Shown here: positions 1-6,474 of the stretch, piece after piece
Position numbering within the stretch: position 1 is the stretch's first letter
Layout: the number at the start of each line of letters is the position of its first letter
Assembly: GCA_029555925.1 (NCBI GenBank)
Contig: JAKPQU010000265.1
Location: 1-9,389 of the forward strand
Source of the DNA: Bacillota bacterium
Lineage (GTDB): Bacteria; Eremiobacterota; SpSt-956; JAKJGF01
DNA: 9,389 nucleotides
Direction: 5' to 3'
The notes under the pieces: generated by a model
Told to the model about the DNA's origin: nothing
Databases searched by the model: none
What the model saw: only the letters and a program-made list of their open reading frames with translations
Program-made: the position numbers and the translations under genes

Positions 1-55
1 TCAGGAGGTGTTGTCTTGTCCCCCAAAGCCACCGACAGGGTCGGTGGTTGTTTAC
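1..55 (+). mobile_element. Putative right end of an IS200/IS605-type insertion element (body lies left of the window)
   Basis: The first 55 bases are visibly GC-richer than the AT-rich kinase gene they abut. They contain a perfect 8-bp hairpin (29-36 with 40-47), then TTG, then TTTAC at 51-55. Elements of the IS200/IS605 family have no terminal inverted repeats and make no target duplication; their ends carry subterminal hairpins close to a short cleavage tetra- or pentanucleotide, which is the arrangement here. The coding frame of the minus-strand kinase stops inside TTTAC (its complement GTAAA gives TAA), exactly where the protein loses similarity to its paralogue. No transposase or TnpB coding can be confirmed in so short a piece, and the element would continue off the left edge. 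Alternatives are a plain transcription terminator, another mobile element, or an assembly junction. Confidence 0.42.
29..47. repeat. Perfect 8-bp inverted repeat with 3-base loop
   Basis: CCACCGAC and GTCGGTGG flank the loop AGG. On the plus strand the stem is followed by TTGTTTACTTTTTT, so it could act as an intrinsic terminator for a plus-strand gene left of the window. On the minus strand it lies five bases after the kinase stop but is followed by CTTTGGGGG, which is a poor terminator tail. It also fits the end hairpin of an IS200/IS605 element. Confidence 0.7.
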
Positions 56-1095
56 TTTTTTCTCTTTCCTGAAAGTTCCTCGATAGATGACGTTATCTTA
101 AATTCCTTTATAACATCCGACTGGGCTTCCATGAATTCAAGGAATTTATTTATGTATTTTTCAAGGGTTCTCAGGTTTCCTCCTATAAATCCTATAGGAT
201 TATTAATTTCATGTGCTATTCCTGCAGCGAGCTGTCCTATAGATGCCATCTTTTCCGATTGAAGAATTCTTGACTGGGCAGATTTTAGCTCATTATAGGC
301 AATTTCAAGCTCTTTTCTGGCTTTTTCTGAGCGTTCCTTTTCTGCTATAAGTAAATGTTCTGTTTCCTTTCTTTTGGTAATATCGCGGGCACTGGAGAGA
401 ATTGCTTCCCTGTCTTTATAGTCGATAAGGCGGCAGTTTACCTCTGTCGGAATAACAGTTCCATCTCTTTTTACATGGATTGTTTCAAAATAAAATTGAC
501 CTTTTTCATGAAGTACTGAAATTATCTCCTCCAGTTTTAAGACATCATCGTGCAGATGTATATCAGAACGTGTCATGTGTAAAAATTCTTCCCTCTTATA
601 TCCGAAGCGCTCGCATGCTATATGGTTTACTTCAAGAAATGTGCCTTCAAGATCATAAATAAAAATAGCATCGTTTGCATTATCAAAAAGTGTTCGGTAC
701 CTTTTTTCACTTTCAAAGAGTTCTTTACGGGTATTCTGTTTTTCAATTGCTCTCTTAATCATTATGAGTAATTGTTCTATATCATATGGTTTCTGTATAT
801 ATCCATAGGCTCCGAGATTGATTGCTTTAACTACAGCTTCCTGTGAAACGTTGCCTGTAAGAATAATAAATTCTGTATATTCTTCTTCTTTTTTTATTTC
901 TCTCAATACGTCAATACCTGATATGTCTTCAAGCATAATGTCTAGAAGCACTAAATCAGGTATTTCCTTTTTGATAAGTTTTATGGCTTTTTGACCGCAA
1001 TCAACTGCCAGTGCTTTATAACCGTAATAGGCAAGTATATCCGAAAGGGTTTTTCTAACAGACACTTCGTCATCTACGATAAGAATGGTATTCAT
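52..1095 (-). pseudogene. REC-PAS-HisKA sensor protein, truncated: histidine kinase without ATPase domain
   Basis: A 347-residue cytosolic protein. Residues 1-118 form a receiver domain with acidic pocket D8/D9, phosphoacceptor D52, T80 and K102. Residues about 125-245 are a PAS domain ending in the usual DIT(K)RK linker, and 250-285 are a coiled coil. The DHp begins at about 283 with H-box HEINNP and phosphorylatable H295. The protein ends at KRKK (347), just after the second part of DHp, so the N, G1, F and G2 boxes of HATPase_c are all missing. The DHp segment is nearly the same as that of the kinase at 6475-8430, whose protein continues for nearly 190 residues past the matching point. The front half instead matches the REC-PAS half of 1302-3206. 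The stop codon comes from foreign-looking sequence at 51-55. The start ATG follows GGAGGTG with good spacing and overlaps, as ATGA, the stop of a kinase-tail remnant. It cannot autophosphorylate alone, but its H295 or D52 might still accept phosphate from neighbours (inference). It may be a broken gene or a retained fragment. Confidence 0.85.
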
Positions 1096-1166
1096 TTTTC
1101 ACCTCCAAAAAATGTTATGGTGAAAGAACTACCTTTGCTTTCAGTTCTTTTTATAGTGTATTTCAT
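1092..1166 (-). pseudogene. Remnant of a histidine kinase C-terminus (last 24 codons)
   Basis: This short frame reads ...TESKGSSFTITFFGGEK and stops with TGA, overlapping the ATG of the next gene as ATGA. TESKGSSFTITF matches the last beta strands of HATPase_c domains: in this window the ends read STEHKGSIFTVIF (3932-6409) and SEAGKGSTFTVKI (6475-8430). An in-frame TAA lies two codons upstream of the ATG at 1166, and nothing kinase-like precedes it. The inferred history is that a kinase gene once sat directly upstream and translationally coupled to the REC-PAS protein, and that all but its tail was deleted. Its segment also holds the ribosome binding site of the downstream gene, which may explain why it survived. 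It could still be translated as a 24-residue leader peptide, but no ribosome binding site is evident for it. Confidence 0.55.
1100..1106 (-). promoter_or_regulatory. Ribosome binding site for the truncated REC-PAS-HisKA gene
   Basis: Minus-strand GGAGGTG lies four bases before the ATG whose last base is 1093. It is a near-perfect Shine-Dalgarno match and fixes the start at 1095. The site is inside the coding remnant of the lost upstream kinase, as expected for a formerly coupled gene pair. Confidence 0.8.
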
Positions 1167-1190
1167 AACTTATTAGAATTTAAGTCGTCG

Positions 1191-1260
1191 TGACGCGTAA
1201 CGCGTGACGCGTCACGGGTTTAATCCCTGCGCATCACGCATTACGCTTTACGCATTACGA
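1191..1260 (-). repeat. Degenerate 7-bp tandem repeats folding into a long hairpin
   Basis: Units of seven such as GTAACGC, GTGACGC, GCATCAC and GCATTAC repeat across a GC-richer block in an AT-rich spacer. The two halves are inverted: 1195-1211 pairs with 1230-1246 over 17 positions, with an inner GGG/CCC stem closing a loop around 1219-1224. Read as plus-strand RNA the 17-position arm has two C-A mismatches. Read as minus-strand RNA, the direction of transcription here, both become G-U pairs (with one G-U of the plus strand turning into A-C near the inner end). No U-tract follows, so it is not an intrinsic terminator. It could be an mRNA processing or stability element, or a small non-autonomous repeat. 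Confidence 0.65.
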
Positions 1261-1303
1261 GGTCATTATTTATGGATAGTTATGAAACTAACTATAATGA
1301 CCT
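1260..1303 (-). repeat. Two-part dyad overlapping the stop codon of the hybrid kinase gene
   Basis: The outer arms 1260-1269 (AGGTCATTAT) and 1294-1303 (ATAATGACCT) are perfect 10-bp inverted repeats. An inner pair, 1277-1282 (TAGTTA) and 1289-1294 (TAACTA), closes a 6-base loop. The outer arm includes part of the TAG stop of the 1302-3206 gene. No T-run follows on the minus strand, so it would be a 3' mRNA fold or a repeat-element end rather than a classic terminator. Confidence 0.6.
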
Positions 1304-3206
1304 ATCTTAGAGTTTCAAGGACATTTTTTATTGTTTCCGAAAGTTTTTTTATACTCACCGGCTTGTCAATTACTTCTTTTATGCAGCATTTATCCTCTTT
1401 ACAGGAAGGCATAGCATCCATAAGACCTGTGCAGACTATTACAGGAGTAGTCTGGTTGATCTTGAAGATTTCCCTCGCAAGATTGACCCCTGTGATTTCA
1501 GGCATAGTCAGATCCGTAATGATGAGATCAAAATCCGAAGGCCGGGATTTAAATATTTGCAGCGCTTTCATGCTTGATGTTGTCGCAGTTACGCTGTAGC
1601 CAAGTTTTATAAGCATATTTTCCGTAATCTCTACTATATCTTTTTCATCATCTACTATGAGTATATTACCTTTCCCTTTTACAGGACAAGATGAAACCTC
1701 TTCTTTCCCCGTAGCTGTTTGTTCGCTTACAGGAAGCAATATGTTGAAAATAGTTCCTTTACCAGGCTCACTGCTTACACTGATATCTCCTTCATGATTT
1801 TTAATAATGCCATGAACTACAGACAGACCCATGCCGGTACCTTCTCCCCGTTTTTTAGTAGTAAAAAACGGTTCGAAAATCCTCTCTAACACTTCAGGTT
1901 CCATACCATGGCCTGTGTCTTTTACAGAAAGTTTTATATATTTTCCTGCTTTAAGAGCAGAATAGGGAGCTATATCTTTCGGAAAAATTTCTGTATCTGT
2001 AAGGCTTACTTCAAGTATTCCTCCATTGTCTCTCATAGCATGTCCGGCATTTGTGCAGAGATTTAACAGTATCTGGTATATCTGGCTCGGATCGGCTTTT
2101 ATAGAATTTTTAGAAGATATATTATCCTTTATTTCAATGGTTGTAGGAAGAGTTGATCTCATAAAAGTAAGGGCTTCTCTGACAATGGCAGATGGTTTTA
2201 TATCTTTTTTACCTTCAAACTCACGACGTCCGAAGGTTAATATTTGTTTTGCCAGTTCTTTTGCTCTGTTACTTGCTTTAATAACTTTCTCTATATATAT
2301 CCTGACAGGATTATCTGGCTTTATGTCGTAAAGGGCAAGTTCCGAATAGCCTATAATACCTGAGAGAATATTATTGAAATCATGGGCAATACCTCCTGCA
2401 AGAAGGCCGAGTGCTTCCATTTTCTGTATCTGAAGAAGCTGGGCATAAAGTTTTTCCTTCTCTTTTTCTGCTTCTTTTCTTTCTGTAATATCTCTCGCTG
2501 TACTGAGAATAGCCGTTTTCCCCCTGTAATCAATAAGGCGGTTGTTTAATTCGACATAAATAATTTTCCCGTTTTTACACCTGTGAGCTGTTTCAAAAGA
2601 AAGTTGTTTTTTTGATATTATTTCAGAAATTCTGTCCTCTACCATGATAGCATATTCAGGAGTATCTATATCTTCAGGTGTCATATTTAGCAATTCTTCT
2701 TTTTCATATCCCAGTCTTTTATATGCTACCTTATTGACATCCAGAAATTTCCCTCCCGGTTCAAGAATAAAAATAGCATCACCGGCATTATCGAAAAGAG
2801 TTTTATATCTCTGTTCCGATTCCCTCAGGGCGTCTCCCGTGTTTATCTTTTCTATGGCTCTTTTTATCATTGTAATAAGCTGTTCTATGTCACATGGTTT
2901 CTGTATATATCCGTAAGCTCCGAGGTTTACTGCCTGAATGGCAGAAGACTGACTTGCATAACCTGTAAGTATTATACACTCCATAAAAGGGAAGGTTTCC
3001 TTGATAATTTTCAATAAATCCAGCCCTGAAATGTCGTCCAGTTTCATATCCAGAAGAACCACATAAGGCTTTTCTTTTTCAGCCATCTCAATGGCCGTTT
3101 TACCGTTATCTGCAGATATGACTTCATAGCCTCTAAATCTGAGTATATCGGACAGGGTTTTTCTTATATTCAATTCATCGTCTACTATAAGGATTTTTTT
3201 ATACAT
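1302..3206 (-). CDS. Hybrid sensor histidine kinase, REC-PAS-HisKA-HATPase-REC
   Basis: A 634-residue cytosolic hybrid kinase. Receiver 1 (1-118) has D9/D10, phosphoacceptor D53, T81 and K103. PAS spans about 125-245, ending in the ARDITERK motif. DHp starts at about 262 with H-box AHDFNN and phosphorylatable H275. HATPase_c has N-box at 375-391 ([10 protein letters not shown]), G1 DTGHGM at 430-435, F-box FEPFFTT at 444-450 and G2 GEGTGMGLS at 454-462. Receiver 2 (513-632) has D519/D520, phosphoacceptor D565, T593 and K615. Every catalytic box is present, so it should autophosphorylate and pass phosphate to D565 and perhaps D53. Its REC-PAS half is a clear paralogue of 52-1095, but its HDFNN-type kinase core differs from the HEINNP cores of the other genes. 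Four bases separate its ATG from the stop of the tandem receiver gene, implying coupled translation. Receiver 2 has an unusual cysteine-rich loop (C592, C602, C607, C608). Confidence 0.93.
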   Translation of the reverse strand: MYKKILIVDDELNIRKTLSDILRFRGYEVISADNGKTAIEMAEKEKPYVVLLDMKLDDISGLDLLKIIKETFPFMECIILTGYASQSSAIQAVNLGAYGYIQKPCDIEQLITMIKRAIEKINTGDALRESEQRYKTLFDNAGDAIFILEPGGKFLDVNKVAYKRLGYEKEELLNMTPEDIDTPEYAIMVEDRISEIISKKQLSFETAHRCKNGKIIYVELNNRLIDYRGKTAILSTARDITERKEAEKEKEKLYAQLLQIQKMEALGLLAGGIAHDFNNILSGIIGYSELALYDIKPDNPVRIYIEKVIKASNRAKELAKQILTFGRREFEGKKDIKPSAIVREALTFMRSTLPTTIEIKDNISSKNSIKADPSQIYQILLNLCTNAGHAMRDNGGILEVSLTDTEIFPKDIAPYSALKAGKYIKLSVKDTGHGMEPEVLERIFEPFFTTKKRGEGTGMGLSVVHGIIKNHEGDISVSSEPGKGTIFNILLPVSEQTATGKEEVSSCPVKGKGNILIVDDEKDIVEITENMLIKLGYSVTATTSSMKALQIFKSRPSDFDLIITDLTMPEITGVNLAREIFKINQTTPVIVCTGLMDAMPSCKEDKCCIKEVIDKPVSIKKLSETIKNVLETLR

Positions 3207-3210
3207 TATA

Positions 3211-3966
3211 TCATCTCTTTTTTTTGAAAACTTCTCCTAGTTCCTTATTTAAAATATTTATCAGTGCATCAGAGAGTTCCTTTATGGAAAAGGGTTTGTA
3301 AAAACATGTATAAGCCCCTATTTCAAGAGCTTTTTCTATCTTCTGAGACATAGAATCCACACAGCCTGTTACAAGTATGACAGGAAGGGAAGGGTTTTTT
3401 TCTCTGAGCTTCATGAATACGTCCAGACCGTCTGTATTGCCGAGTTTCATATCGAGAAGTATGATGTCTGCCTCATCTGTAACTGAAGAATTTATATTAT
3501 CTGGATTATTTATCTGAACAACATTGTAATTTCTTATTTTTAACAATTCTCCAAGGGCCGAGGAAAAATCAGAATCATCATCTATAATAGTAACAGTCTT
3601 TTCTTTCTGAAGAATAGAGATGAAATTCAGTATGAGATTTATGTCAAGAGGTTTTGTAAGAACGGATATGACTCCTTCCTTCAATGCATCATCTACGAGA
3701 TTATCAGAACTGTAGGCAGACATAAGTATAACGGGAATAGGAGCAAATTTTTGCTGTACTATTCTGTAAAATTCCAGACCGTTTATATCAGGCATTTTTA
3801 TATCACTCAAAATACAATCAAATGTCCGGTCTTCCAGCTTTTTAAGGGCTTCTTTTGCGGAATTTGCCATTTCCGCTTCATATCCTTTTGCTTTCATTAT
3901 ATCACAGAGTGTTTTGGCCATCATAAAGTCATCATCTACTATGAGAATATTCGTTTTCTTTTTCAT
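3211..3966 (-). CDS. Tandem receiver-domain protein (REC-REC) without output domain
   Basis: A 251-residue protein of two consecutive CheY-like receivers and nothing else. From M1 = MKKKTNILIVDDD, receiver 1 has acidic pocket D11-D13, phosphoacceptor D55, S83 at the Thr/Ser switch position and K105. Receiver 2 has D129-D131, phosphoacceptor D172, T200 and K224. All key residues of both are present. The start at 3966 is chosen because GAGGG sits six bases upstream; a longer frame begins at 3984 (257 residues) but lacks a ribosome binding site. The gene overlaps the end of the upstream kinase by 35 bases and is followed after four bases by the hybrid kinase. With no DNA-binding, enzymatic or HPt domain it probably works by protein contact, as a phosphate hub, sink or scaffold among the flanking kinases (inference). 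Confidence 0.9.
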   Translation of the reverse strand: MKKKTNILIVDDDFMMAKTLCDIMKAKGYEAEMANSAKEALKKLEDRTFDCILSDIKMPDINGLEFYRIVQQKFAPIPVILMSAYSSDNLVDDALKEGVISVLTKPLDINLILNFISILQKEKTVTIIDDDSDFSSALGELLKIRNYNVVQINNPDNINSSVTDEADIILLDMKLGNTDGLDVFMKLREKNPSLPVILVTGCVDSMSQKIEKALEIGAYTCFYKPFSIKELSDALINILNKELGEVFKKKR

Positions 3967-6409
3967 TTTTTTCCCTCTTTTCATCAGGTGCGACAGGAAA
4001 TATTACAGTAAATATACTTCCTTTATGTTCTGTACTCTTCACTTCTATTTTTCCTCCGTTTGCTTCAGTAAGGTTTTTACATACACAGAGTCCCAGTCCT
4101 ATACCTCTTGATTTCGTCGTAAAAAGCGGTTCGAAAATTTTATTCATATTTTCTTCAGATATACCGCAACCTGTATCACCTATGGAAATATGTATAGTAT
4201 TCCTGACAACCTCTGCCTCTATAATCAATTCGCCTCCCCGGGGCATGGCCTGACATGCATTGATGATTAAATTACCGAATATCTGTATTATATGATTCCT
4301 GTCAGCATATATACATGGCAATTTTTCATTAAGTCTGTTTATTATTTTTATATTTTCTTTTATCCCATATTTTCCCGGAATATCAGAAAATATTTCCTGT
4401 AACGATATGTTAACTTTATCAATAGATTTTATACGGGCAAAATCCAGCAAATCACTTATAATTTTATCTGATTTTCTTACCTCTTCCGATATAATATTCA
4501 GATAATCTTTTACAGTATTCTCTGAAGAGGACAGAACCAGTTTGAGGAAATAAACTGCATTGGAAATAACTCCAAGAGGGTTGCGCAGCTCATGTCCCAC
4601 ACTGCCTGCCATTTTACCGATTACTGCCAGTTTTTCCTGTCTTATAAGTTTTTCCCTTGTTTCTTCAAGTTCTTTAGTCCTTTCTTTTACCATTTCTTCC
4701 AGTTTTTCAGAATAATCTTTAAGTATCTCTTCATTGTATCGCAATTCATCTTCCATACGTTTTCTTTCCAGGACATGTGTAAAAAGTTCTCCTGCAAGTC
4801 TTGTAAAATTAACATCTTCTTCTTTCCATTTCCTTTCTTTTTTTATAGATGAAAACCCCAGGAAGCCGATCGTTTTATCACCTGAAATCATTGGAAATGC
4901 AATAAGAGATTTCACTTTTTTTTCGCTCCAGAATTTTTTTTCAAAATCCGCCTCACCGGGAAGGTCTGACAGGGCTGAAACAAAAATATATTCTCCTTTT
5001 TGCATTTTTTCGTGAAACCATTTAAAGTTTTTTATAGAAAAGAGAGATGCATATTTTTCAAGGTAGGGCTCAATAGTTTCTTTACACCATTCCAGAGTTT
5101 TAATAATTTTGCCACTTTTATCCGAAAATAAAACTATATAGGTTCTGTCAACATCCAGTAATTCTCCGATTACCTTGAGGGAGTTTCGTAATTCTCTGTG
5201 AATGTCATCTGATTTTATAGCAACGAATTTTCCTGCCATCTCTGCCAGAAGTTTTTCTACGACAAATCTATAAGATAGAGCATCCTCCAGGTTTATTCTA
5301 TCCGTAATATCTCTTATGTCTGCAAGTAAAACGTCACGATCGTTTATGGTAATAATATTACAGATAATCTCAACCGGGAATACTGTACCATCTTTTTTCT
5401 TATGATATCTGAGTGGTATAAAGGAAATGGAATTTTCTTTTATAGAAGAGAAGGGTTTCTCAGGTTCTGCCGATAATTGAAACGATCTCATAGAGAGAAG
5501 CTCTTCTTTGCTGTATCCGTACATAGACATACAGGTTTTATTTGCCTCGCGTATTTCGAACGTTTTGCTATCAAGAAGTATTATTGCACTGGATGCAGAT
5601 TCGAAAAGTAACTGATATTTCAGCATCGTTTCTTTTAATGCTTCTTCAGCTTCTTTCCTCTGTGTTATATCGGAAATGAATGCTAAGGCACCTTTATAAT
5701 TTCCTTTGTTATCAGTAACAGGAGAAGTAGTCAGAAGTGTATAAATCTTCCGGCCGTCTTTTTTCAAAAATTTAAATTCATGCTGTTCTTTAATCCCTTT
5801 TTTACGTCTTTCCAGGTTTACCTTACAAATTTCTATATACTGTTCATCCATAAAAGAAAATAAATGTTGCCCTATCATTTCTTCTCTGGTATAGCCTAAC
5901 ATTTCACACATTTTATCATTGACAAATGTTGTATACCCTCCGTCATCAATCATCCATATGCCTTCCTGGGCAAGTTCTATCAATTCTCTGTATTTTTTTT
6001 CACTTCTTCGAAGTTCTTCTTCTGTTTTTTTGCTTTCTGTAATATCTGCCTGAACTGCCACATAAACCTTTCCGTATTCAGGGTGTTTGTATAAAGATGT
6101 AGTAGCTTTGCACCAGAAAGGAGTTCCGTCTTTTTTGACATTATGAATTTCATAGGTAGCCTCGCCGTGAGCGTCTATTTTATCTACAATTTCAAGGTAA
6201 GTGTCATGAGCATTTTTCGTTTCATCTGAATAGTTAAGGATATTAACATGTTGCCCCTTTAATTCTCCTGAAGAATAGCCGAATATTTTTTCGAATTTTT
6301 GATTGGCATAAATGATAATTCCGTCGGACTCCCTTATAATACAGACTCCTTCTGCCATATTATTTACGATAATTCTATGTAACTCTATTTCTCTGTCAAC
6401 AGTTTCCAC
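3932..6409 (-). CDS. Multi-sensor histidine kinase, PAS-PAS-PAS-GAF-HisKA-HATPase
   Basis: Numbered from the longest frame (TTG at 6433, 833 residues): PAS1 about 18-138, PAS2 145-262, PAS3 270-385, each ending in a DIT(x)RK or DITESK linker; GAF about 395-557 (contains VDRTYIVLF and IAFPMI..DKTIGFLGF); coiled coil 558-600; DHp with H-box GHELRNP and phosphorylatable H614. HATPase_c has N-box 713-730 (NLIINACQAM), G1 DTGCGIS at 753, F-box FEPLFTTK at 767 and G2 GIGLGL at 777. All boxes are intact. No membrane segment is seen, so it should sense a soluble or cofactor-bound signal. I prefer the GTG at 6409 (825 residues) because GGGTGGT precedes it, whereas the TTG at 6433 has no upstream site. 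The charged tail after the last beta strand (about 820-833) runs into the overlap with the tandem receiver gene, its most likely phosphotransfer partner. Confidence 0.93.
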   Translation of the reverse strand: METVDREIELHRIIVNNMAEGVCIIRESDGIIIYANQKFEKIFGYSSGELKGQHVNILNYSDETKNAHDTYLEIVDKIDAHGEATYEIHNVKKDGTPFWCKATTSLYKHPEYGKVYVAVQADITESKKTEEELRRSEKKYRELIELAQEGIWMIDDGGYTTFVNDKMCEMLGYTREEMIGQHLFSFMDEQYIEICKVNLERRKKGIKEQHEFKFLKKDGRKIYTLLTTSPVTDNKGNYKGALAFISDITQRKEAEEALKETMLKYQLLFESASSAIILLDSKTFEIREANKTCMSMYGYSKEELLSMRSFQLSAEPEKPFSSIKENSISFIPLRYHKKKDGTVFPVEIICNIITINDRDVLLADIRDITDRINLEDALSYRFVVEKLLAEMAGKFVAIKSDDIHRELRNSLKVIGELLDVDRTYIVLFSDKSGKIIKTLEWCKETIEPYLEKYASLFSIKNFKWFHEKMQKGEYIFVSALSDLPGEADFEKKFWSEKKVKSLIAFPMISGDKTIGFLGFSSIKKERKWKEEDVNFTRLAGELFTHVLERKRMEDELRYNEEILKDYSEKLEEMVKERTKELEETREKLIRQEKLAVIGKMAGSVGHELRNPLGVISNAVYFLKLVLSSSENTVKDYLNIISEEVRKSDKIISDLLDFARIKSIDKVNISLQEIFSDIPGKYGIKENIKIINRLNEKLPCIYADRNHIIQIFGNLIINACQAMPRGGELIIEAEVVRNTIHISIGDTGCGISEENMNKIFEPLFTTKSRGIGLGLCVCKNLTEANGGKIEVKSTEHKGSIFTVIFPVAPDEKREKNEKENEYSHSR
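3973..3977 (-). promoter_or_regulatory. Ribosome binding site deciding the start of the tandem receiver gene
   Basis: Minus-strand GAGGG lies six bases before the ATG at 3966 and inside the end of the upstream kinase gene. It supports the internal Met (MKKKTN) over the first Met (MKRGKK) at 3984. Confidence 0.6.
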
Positions 6410-6413
6410 TATT

Positions 6414-6420
6414 ACCACCC
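6414..6420 (-). promoter_or_regulatory. Ribosome binding site suggesting a GTG start for the PAS-PAS-PAS-GAF kinase
   Basis: Minus-strand GGGTGGT, one base off GGAGG at its core, lies four bases before the GTG ending at 6407. The alternative TTG at 6433 is preceded by pyrimidine-rich sequence with no purine-rich site. The choice affects only eight residues. Confidence 0.4.
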
Positions 6421-6474
6421 TTTCTCGAAGCAACTGAAAAGGAAATAATAATTCAATATGTTTCTGTCATAATA

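Noticed and set aside
1123..1150. Perfect 8-bp inverted repeat AAAGAACT/AGTTCTTT, first taken for an attenuator hairpin
   Set aside because: It is contained in the kinase-tail remnant, has a 12-base loop and no adjacent U-tract on the minus strand, so coding ancestry explains it well enough.
1140..1190. Possible promoter with TATAAA upstream of the truncated kinase
   Set aside because: The TATAAA lies in the kinase-tail remnant and no acceptable -35 is found at 16-18 bases.
1191..1260. CRISPR array
   Set aside because: The period is seven bases, with no 24-40-base repeats or unique spacers.
6434..6474. Gap between the two large kinase genes, checked for a terminator or promoter
   Set aside because: No hairpin or convincing promoter was seen; it reads as an ordinary intra-operon spacer.
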